Source of the DNA: Desulfobacteraceae bacterium Eth-SRB1
GTDB taxonomy: Bacteria; Desulfobacterota; Desulfobacteria; Desulfobacterales; ETH-SRB1
Length of the DNA stretch: 40,883 bases
Assembly (NCBI GenBank): GCA_004193555.1
Contig: RPGP01000029.1
Coordinates: 100,093-140,975 of the forward strand
Reading direction: 5' to 3'
Below, in pieces: positions 35,193-40,883 of the stretch; within the stretch, counting starts at the first letter, position 1, and each line of letters begins with the position of its first letter. The position numbers were made by a program, and so were the translations under genes. Under the pieces are notes generated by a model. It worked only from the letters and a program-made list of their open reading frames with translations, had not been told where the DNA came from and made no database searches.

Positions 35193-35290
35193 TGCACAAA
35201 ATGATGAAAATTTGTGCATACTTGTATTTCGAATGCACAAGTGTTGTGCGAGTTGAATGTGGGGCGCACAATAAACCAGCATGTTTGTGC
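35193..35290. repeat. Three phased GCACAA/TTGTGC inverted repeats
   Basis: Inverted pairs at 35193-35218 (TGCACAAA / TTTGTGCA), 35234-35250 (TGCACAA gtg TTGTGCG) and 35266-35290 (GCACAA / TTGTGC) have centres about 36 bases apart. They look like operator half-sites or small hairpins. They occupy the gap 35157-35559, in which no gene is supported. Confidence 0.65.
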
Positions 35291-35559
35291 AAACCGTCCA
35301 TGGGCCAAAAGATGAAACTGGTATGAGGGAGAGTGAATTGGTTAAAAATGAAGAATTTATGATGCTGAATTCAAATCTTCTCTGCCAAGTATTGAAGAGA
35401 TCGAGGTGGAACTGAGTAGAAGAGAAGACGCATGATGCAGAAAGAAAAATTGATACCGTCTTATCATGATTTTAATTCCATCGAATTCGAGGGATTTAGA
35501 AATATAGGGACAGATCTGCGTGGCTGCCCTAATAGAAACGAATCACAGGAAAAATCACG

Positions 35560-35808
35560 ATGACCCAAAAAGAAATATTCCATTTTACAGTCGGACAGTT
35601 AGTTGAAATTTTGAAATCCCTGCCACAGGATTTACCGGTATTGACCAGCGGTTATGAAAGTGGTTTTGAGAATTTTTATCATCCTGAGATTGCAAAATTG
35701 AAGCATGAACCTGAGAATATGTGTTACGATGGCGAATTTCAGGTTGCACAGGATGATGAAGTAACATTTGACGCGATAATACTACAGAGGGTGTTTCGGG
35801 ATGACTGA
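35560..35808 (+). CDS. 82-residue acidic protein of unknown function
   Basis: Starts at ATG 35560 with AGGA upstream. The sequence (FTVGQLVEILKSLPQDLPVL, then TSGYESGFENFYHPEIAKLK) is acidic and probably alpha/beta, with no motif I can name. Small proteins of this look (LPVLxSGYExGFxxF) occur within type I restriction loci, so it may be an accessory of the operon. It sits between fic and the leftover hsdM end. Confidence 0.7.
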   Translation: MTQKEIFHFTVGQLVEILKSLPQDLPVLTSGYESGFENFYHPEIAKLKHEPENMCYDGEFQVAQDDEVTFDAIILQRVFRDD

Positions 35809-35847
35809 GTGGAAGGGAAGAATGACAATGACGAATTGATAATTGAT

Positions 35848-35940
35848 AATTGTTATGCGGAGTTTGAGGAACAGTTGAAAGAGGAAGCAAGATTAAATGC
35901 GCTGATTGCTGAGAATTTGGGGAAGGTAAAGCTGGTATGA
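35848..35940 (+). pseudogene. Remnant of the 3' end of a second hsdM
   Basis: The frame encodes YAEFEEQLKEEARLNALIAE and NLGKVKLV, then TGA, which matches the C-terminal helix of HsdM proteins and the intact HsdM end here ([20 protein letters not shown]). It shares the classic ATGA overlap with hsdS (35937-35940). It is preceded by the tandem motif TTGATAATTGATAATTG, a possible junction. The ancestral hsdM-hsdS border is thus preserved without its hsdM body. Confidence 0.75.
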
Positions 35941-37139
35941 GCGAGTGGAAGGAATGCGCCCTTGATGAAATAGCCTACATTATTCCAGGCTACGCATTCA
36001 AGAGCAAGCACTTCGGCAACGAGGGTATGCCTGTCGTTAAGATTACTGACATAAACCCGCCGTATATAAACGTAAGAGACGCAATGCGAGTGGATTTATC
36101 GCATTATGATGTTGGAAAGCTGTCCAAATATAAAATAAAAGAAAATGATTTTGTAATTGCGATGACAGGGGCAACTATTGGCAAAATTGGGCGACTTACT
36201 ATCGATACAATAGCTATCGTAAATCAACGCGTGGCAAAAATATTGCCCAAAGAAAGTGCAGTTCGAGAATTCGTTTATTATTGCATTCAAGGCGACAATT
36301 TTCAGGGATTCATTCAGAACAATGTTGACAGCCAGAGTGCGCAAGAAAATATAAGCGGAACAAGCATAGGTCGCTATCCAGTCCTACTACCCTCCCAGCC
36401 CGAACAAAAAGCTATCGCCTCAGTCCTTTCCAGTCTCGACGACAAAATAGACTTGCTCCACTGCCAGAACAAAACCCTCGAAGCCATGGCGGAAACGCTT
36501 TTCAGGCAGTGGTTTGTGGAGGAAGCGCAGGAGGATTGGGAGGAAGGTGTTCTCCATGATGTGATTTCTGTCAAAGGAGGAACAACACCAAGTACTAAAA
36601 AATCTGACTATTGGGATGGTGACATTTATTGGACATCACCGAGGGATTTATCAAATCATACATCTGTTTTTATATATGATACCAAAAGAAAAATAACAGA
36701 AAGAGGTCTGGCAAAAATCGGTTCTGGCTTATTACCGATTGGTACAGTTTTACTGTCCTCTCGTGCTCCCATAGGATACTTAGCGATTACAGAAATTCCC
36801 CTGGCAATCAATCAAGGCTATATTGCTATTGTTTGTGATAAGATAGTTTCAAACTACTTTATTTACTTATGGTGTAAAGCAAATATGGAGGGAATAAAAA
36901 ATTCAGGGAATGGTTCAGTTTTCCAGGAAATTGCAAAGTCCGTCTTTAAAAAAATCAGTATTACTATTCCACCTCAATCTTTGTTGGATAACTTTGGCAA
37001 AACGGTTAGTCCATTTTTTAACAAAATAAAAACAAATCAACAACAAATCCGCACCCTCGAAAAACTTCGCGATACACTATTACCGAAACTGATGAGTGGT
37101 GAAGTCCGGGTACAATATGACAAGGAGGCCACCTTATGA
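35937..37139 (+). CDS. hsdS: Type I restriction-modification specificity subunit, HsdS
   Basis: 400 residues in the usual two-half layout. TRD1 begins WKECALDEIAYIIPGYAFKS. The first conserved helix (LPSQPEQKAIASVLSSLDDK, then IDLLHCQNKTLEAMAETLF) is followed by TRD2 (WEEGVLHDVISVKGGTTPST) and the second conserved helix (QQQIRTLEKLRDTLLPKLMS). Each TRD reads half of a bipartite DNA target. The sequence specificity cannot be read from the primary sequence. It overlaps the upstream hsdM remnant and the downstream OLD-nuclease gene by 4 bases each. Confidence 0.95.
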   Translation: MSEWKECALDEIAYIIPGYAFKSKHFGNEGMPVVKITDINPPYINVRDAMRVDLSHYDVGKLSKYKIKENDFVIAMTGATIGKIGRLTIDTIAIVNQRVAKILPKESAVREFVYYCIQGDNFQGFIQNNVDSQSAQENISGTSIGRYPVLLPSQPEQKAIASVLSSLDDKIDLLHCQNKTLEAMAETLFRQWFVEEAQEDWEEGVLHDVISVKGGTTPSTKKSDYWDGDIYWTSPRDLSNHTSVFIYDTKRKITERGLAKIGSGLLPIGTVLLSSRAPIGYLAITEIPLAINQGYIAIVCDKIVSNYFIYLWCKANMEGIKNSGNGSVFQEIAKSVFKKISITIPPQSLLDNFGKTVSPFFNKIKTNQQQIRTLEKLRDTLLPKLMSGEVRVQYDKEATL

Positions 37140-38986
37140 GTATTTTAATAAAAACCGTTCGCGTTGCAGGTTTTCGAGGGTTAGAAAATATTGAAGTAGT
37201 GCTTGAGCAAACCACTATTTTGACAGGCATGAACAATAGCGGAAAAACCTCCTTTCTTAAGGCATTACAGTTGGCATTGGGAAATCGTCAATTTGTTTCG
37301 CAGGATGATTTTTTTATTCATGGAAGTTTGGTATCTGAGAAAATAATCATTGACCTGTTGATTGTTCCAATCGGTGATGATGGCAAACGGTGTGAAGATT
37401 TTTCAGAAGATTGGGAAATCCTGTTCACTACCGAAAGAATCCGAAATGATGGGACGGATAATGCCTTCGTTCCGATCAGAACAATCATTACTTTTGATGC
37501 AATAAAAAACAGCTACAAAAGTCAGCAATTCATTTTGCAAGATTGGCCTGCATTCAAACAGAATGATGTTGATTGGTTTGATGTTGAAAATAGCAAAAAA
37601 ATAAGTTTTCATTTTGGTGAAGTCCCGTTTTTTTACATGGATGCGCAACGGGATATCCTGGAGGATACAAAATTAAGAAGCTCTTATCTTGGCAAGATGT
37701 TGTCCAAAATTGAATATTCCCCAAAGGATATCAAGGATATCGAACATCAGATCAAATTACTGAACGAAAAGGCGGTCAGCAGCAGCGATATTTTGTCCAA
37801 TATCAAGACAACATTAAAAGAGTTGGATACCGCAATGGATACCCGCAGTGAAGGGATAGAAATCACACCCTTTACTAAAAAAATTCGTGATTTGAATAAA
37901 GGTTTAACAATTTATTATACCGACAGCCATGACAGTTTTTCTATGGAATATCATGGCATGGGAACAAGAAGCTGGTCTTCTCTGTTGACGTTGAAGTCGT
38001 ATATTGCTTTGCTCTCGAAAAATGCTGAAAAAGAGAAATCCGTGTTTTTTCCTGTCCTTGCCATAGAAGAGCCGGAAGCTCATTTGCACCCCAATGCTCA
38101 GAAGAAGCTTTTTGGGCAGATAGATGCCATAGCAGGTCAAAAAATCATTTCCACTCATTCACCTTATATTGCCGCAACTGCCAATCTATGTCAGATACGA
38201 AATTTTTACAAAGATGCAACTGTGACTTGTGGCAGGATAGAGACAGATAGTCTAACAGAGGAAGAAATCAGGAAAATAAATCGGCAGGTCATTAATACCA
38301 GAGGGGAGATCTTTTTCTCAAAGGTAATTGTATTTTTTGAAGGAGAAACCGAGGAGCAAGCGCTACCCATTTTTGCGCAAAAACATTTTGGCAAAACATC
38401 TGTTGAAATGGGATTGGATTTTGTAGGCGTAGGCGGATATGGAGGTTACCTGCCATTTATACGCTTTGCTGAGGTGTTTAATATTCCATGGCTTATTTTC
38501 AGTGATGCGGAAAATACATCAGAAAAAAACATTAAAGCCAGTGTTCAGAAACAATTTTCAAAATTTGGTTCTACAAAAAATGAAAGCGATTGTATTGTTT
38601 TTCTTGATGATGGGAATGATTTTGAAAAGTATTTAATAAAATGTGGCTACATAAAAGAAATAGAGTTAGCTTTAACGAATCTGCATTCTAAGGATTATCT
38701 TGAAAAACAAATCAAAAAAAAAGATGGGACAAATGCAAAAAGGATTAAAACAGATAAAACTTGTGATGCTTGTAAACAAAGTATTTATAAAAATATCCTA
38801 AGAGATTACAGTGGGGATGATGGGTTTAAAAGAGCTTTATATGATTGCATAACATCACAAAAAACAAAGTATGGTCCTGCTATCGCAGAACAGATTATAC
38901 AAAGTAAAAAAGGGTTACCTCCAAAGGTAATTGCACTGTTTAGCAAGATATCCGCTATTTTGAAAATGGAGGAGGTAGAAGCTTGA
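37136..38986 (+). CDS. gajA: OLD-family ATP-dependent nuclease, GajA-like (Gabija)
   Basis: 616 residues. An SMC/ABC-like ATPase N-terminus has Walker A GMNNSGKTSF (about 35-44), and the signature region is followed by Walker B/D-loop LAIEEPEAHLHP and the switch His (IISTHSPYIAA). The C-terminal TOPRIM domain has the catalytic acidic motifs VIVFFEGETEEQ and WLIFSDAEN. This is the class 2 OLD architecture of GajA (578 residues in the Bacillus system). The next gene, overlapping by four bases, is a UvrD-like helicase, the matching GajB partner. Gabija is an established anti-phage system in which GajA nicks DNA when nucleotide pools fall. Here the pair lies between hsdS and hsdR. Confidence 0.93.
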   Translation: MSILIKTVRVAGFRGLENIEVVLEQTTILTGMNNSGKTSFLKALQLALGNRQFVSQDDFFIHGSLVSEKIIIDLLIVPIGDDGKRCEDFSEDWEILFTTERIRNDGTDNAFVPIRTIITFDAIKNSYKSQQFILQDWPAFKQNDVDWFDVENSKKISFHFGEVPFFYMDAQRDILEDTKLRSSYLGKMLSKIEYSPKDIKDIEHQIKLLNEKAVSSSDILSNIKTTLKELDTAMDTRSEGIEITPFTKKIRDLNKGLTIYYTDSHDSFSMEYHGMGTRSWSSLLTLKSYIALLSKNAEKEKSVFFPVLAIEEPEAHLHPNAQKKLFGQIDAIAGQKIISTHSPYIAATANLCQIRNFYKDATVTCGRIETDSLTEEEIRKINRQVINTRGEIFFSKVIVFFEGETEEQALPIFAQKHFGKTSVEMGLDFVGVGGYGGYLPFIRFAEVFNIPWLIFSDAENTSEKNIKASVQKQFSKFGSTKNESDCIVFLDDGNDFEKYLIKCGYIKEIELALTNLHSKDYLEKQIKKKDGTNAKRIKTDKTCDACKQSIYKNILRDYSGDDGFKRALYDCITSQKTKYGPAIAEQIIQSKKGLPPKVIALFSKISAILKMEEVEA

Positions 38987-40821
38987 CAACCACAATTGAA
39001 TTGTCAGAAAAACAGAAAGAAATTGTTTTTGCTGAAAACGGCCCGATCTATGTTAAAGCCAGCGCGGGGAGTGGTAAAACACGAGTTTTAACTAAGAGAG
39101 TACGGTATTTACTGGGTAAAACCAATAAAAAAGTACTTGCCCTGACCTTTACCAACAAAGCAGGAGATGAAATTGAGGAGCGATTGAAGGATATACCGGA
39201 AATAGAGAAGCGTGTTTTTGTGGGGACTTTTCATAAGTTCTGCAAGACCATGCTGGAAAATCACGGTAATTTGATTGGACTGGCGAAAATGCCGCATCTT
39301 TTTGAAGATGAAACAGATAGGCTGGAATTGGTTGAACAGGCGATTAAACAGACTCCATCCTATGCCGGCAAATACAAAACACAAGATAAAAAAGAGCAGA
39401 AAAATTTCCGCTATCGTGTTTTAAATTTTATCTCAAAGGTAAAACGGGAGTTGATTGCTGACAGTGAATTTGAACAACATACCGATGATGAAAATATCGT
39501 TTTGTTGTATCAAAACTATCAAGATATTTTACGCGCTCAAAATGCCATTGATTTTGATGACTTGTTGCTGCTTGCGTATAGCTTACTGGTGAATCATCCC
39601 AAAACAGCCGCTTTGTATCGCCGGAGTTTCTTTGCTATCTGCATAGATGAAGCACAGGACTTGAATAACGCCCAATATCAACTTTTACTTGCTTTGGCTA
39701 ATGATGAATTTACCAATATCATGATGGTGGGTGATCCCAATCAATCCATTTACCACTTTAATGGCTCCTCTCCGGACTATATGGATAAACAGTTTATCCG
39801 TGATTTTAAGCCTGTAATTGTTGAACTAAATGAGAATTACCGTTCGTCAATAGCTGTATTATCAGCCGCAAATAAAATTATCCCTAATGCTGAATATATC
39901 GCGGAAACGGTTAAAGAAGGGCTTTTTGAGATAAATCACTTAGAAGATGAAGAGGCGGAAGCTCAGTGGGTTATTGACAAGATAAAGGAATTAATAGCCT
40001 CAAAAACCCATGATGATATTGAAGGTGAAATCACCTGTGAAAAGATAGCGGTACTCGCAAGAACCAAATATGTCTTTAACAAATTAGAGGCTCAATTAAA
40101 TGAGGCTAATTTACCATTTTATTACAAAATGACACCGGGTGCGATTCGGTTTGAGTCTGATTTGATGAACATATTCGACCTTGCATTAAGAGTAAGACTA
40201 AATCCCCAAGACAGTTTGCATAAGGGAAGATTGCTGAAGCGTTTAAACATAAAGACAGTAAGAAATTTTAGTTTGGAAGTAGTTATTCCACAGGTAACTG
40301 ATGAATTAAATAAAAAGCTAATCAAGCTGGTTATAGAATTAGATGATGACGGAAGTAACATAAAAAAGGCATTGGAAAGGTTCAGGGACGATCTGAGTAT
40401 CGAAGATGAAAACGAAAAAAACATGATCTTCCATGATATCAATGAGTTACTCAAGCATTGGCATAATTACGCTAAGAAAACAGATAACAAGTCATTGCAT
40501 CAATTTAAAAATGCCATGGCTTTGGGGCAAACCCATCCCTTAACACAACATGCCGGTATCACATTAAGTACGGTACACACGATGAAAGGTCAGGAATTTG
40601 ATATTGTCTTTGTTATTGGCATGGATGATGAAACTTTCCCTGATTATCGAGCCGTGCGAAGCAGGGGCATTGAGATGACACAGGAAAAAAACAATCTGTA
40701 TGTTGCTTTGACCCGCGCAAAACGCTTTTTATATGTTACCTGGCCACAAAAAAGAATGATGCCCTGGGGTGATTATAAAACTCGAAAAATTTCACGTTTT
40801 TTAAAGGTTTTTAATGACTAA
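38983..40821 (+). CDS. gajB: UvrD/Rep-family superfamily 1 helicase, GajB-like (Gabija)
   Basis: 612 residues starting TTG or GTG-like at 38983 (TTGACAACC) with GGAGG ~8 bases upstream, inside the OLD gene. SF1A helicase motifs appear in order: Q motif SEKQKEIVF, Walker A ASAGSGKTRVL, Ia LTFTNKAGDEI, II CIDEAQDLNNAQ, III VGDPNQSIY, IV region ELNENYRSS, V STVHTMKGQEFDIVFV and VI VALTRAKRFLY. It is longer than the reference GajB (~494). It pairs with the GajA-like nuclease. It ends eight bases into hsdR, so all of hsdS-gajA-gajB-hsdR is translationally linked. Confidence 0.93.
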   Translation: MTTTIELSEKQKEIVFAENGPIYVKASAGSGKTRVLTKRVRYLLGKTNKKVLALTFTNKAGDEIEERLKDIPEIEKRVFVGTFHKFCKTMLENHGNLIGLAKMPHLFEDETDRLELVEQAIKQTPSYAGKYKTQDKKEQKNFRYRVLNFISKVKRELIADSEFEQHTDDENIVLLYQNYQDILRAQNAIDFDDLLLLAYSLLVNHPKTAALYRRSFFAICIDEAQDLNNAQYQLLLALANDEFTNIMMVGDPNQSIYHFNGSSPDYMDKQFIRDFKPVIVELNENYRSSIAVLSAANKIIPNAEYIAETVKEGLFEINHLEDEEAEAQWVIDKIKELIASKTHDDIEGEITCEKIAVLARTKYVFNKLEAQLNEANLPFYYKMTPGAIRFESDLMNIFDLALRVRLNPQDSLHKGRLLKRLNIKTVRNFSLEVVIPQVTDELNKKLIKLVIELDDDGSNIKKALERFRDDLSIEDENEKNMIFHDINELLKHWHNYAKKTDNKSLHQFKNAMALGQTHPLTQHAGITLSTVHTMKGQEFDIVFVIGMDDETFPDYRAVRSRGIEMTQEKNNLYVALTRAKRFLYVTWPQKRMMPWGDYKTRKISRFLKVFND

Positions 40822-40883
40822 AATCACCGAATCCACAATTGAAAAATTAGCCATCAAACTCCTTGCAAAGCAAGGCTACCAGT
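40814..40883 (+). CDS. hsdR: Type I restriction enzyme R subunit, HsdR, 5' end only
   Basis: Only 23 codons lie in the window: ESTIEKLAIKLLAKQGYQ, the typical opening of HsdR N-terminal nuclease domains. The ATG overlaps the end of the helicase gene by eight bases. The helicase-nuclease body lies beyond the window. Its presence closes the restriction operon and shows that the Gabija pair is internal to it. Confidence 0.85.
   Translation, partial: MTKITESTIEKLAIKLLAKQGYQ

Noticed and set aside
1-40883. CRISPR array, tRNA or rRNA genes
   Set aside because: No direct repeats with regular unique spacers, no cloverleaf-like segment and no conserved rRNA stretch were recognised by eye; the evenly spaced dyads at 35193-35290 are inverted, not spacer-separated direct repeats.

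Overview
The window looks like chromosomal DNA of an anaerobic, moderate-GC Gram-negative bacterium, most probably a Desulfobacterota (sulfate-reducer type) member. This is inferred from the gene mix: a TAXI-type TRAP transporter, an oxygen-detoxifying flavodiiron protein beside a rubredoxin-reductase-like enzyme, a PfaC-like polyketide/PUFA synthase and many short inverted-repeat elements. No rRNA, tRNA, CRISPR array or intact transposase was seen.

Layout. 1-2556 (minus): TAXI-family TRAP transporter, a fused permease cut by the window edge and its lipoprotein binding protein. 2927-8439 (plus): a compact four-gene operon of unknown function (ParA/MinD-like ATPase, ECF-S-like membrane protein with HAMP domain, zinc-dependent MDR dehydrogenase, 849-residue protein with a C-terminal Rossmann-like segment); its first gene lies between inverted copies of a ~71 bp repeat. 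8836-14462: housekeeping and oxidative-stress genes (M48 peptidase remnant, PabBC fusion, DUF2784-like remnant, tiny CxxC ORF, flavodiiron protein, divergent NAD(P)/FAD oxidoreductase), with a broken small zinc-ribbon gene in the intergenic region.

14500-23863 is an accessory island on the minus strand. It holds an AAA-like/GAF/histidine-kinase protein of about 1145 residues, translationally coupled to a response regulator fused to a CHAT (caspase-like) protease, and then an 821-residue fusion of a class III nucleotide-cyclase-like domain with a PIN nuclease-like domain. Both are separated and bordered by copies of one short inverted-repeat element, with gene fragments and small orphan genes around them. 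The kinase/CHAT-regulator pair and the cyclase-PIN fusion are the best candidates here for undescribed defence or regulated-death systems; that function is inference only.

24057-31217 (minus): a QueG-like iron-sulfur protein, an 1850-residue KS-CLF-DH-DH PfaC-like synthase without its usual partners, and endonuclease III. 31629-32084: a PD-(D/E)XK nuclease gene with a premature TGA. 32432-40883 (plus) is a second defence locus: hsdM, fic, a small unknown gene, a remnant of an hsdM 3' end, hsdS, then an OLD-family nuclease and UvrD-like helicase pair (Gabija-type GajA/GajB), then hsdR running off the window. The tight overlaps from hsdS to hsdR show that the Gabija pair is nested inside a type I restriction-modification operon.
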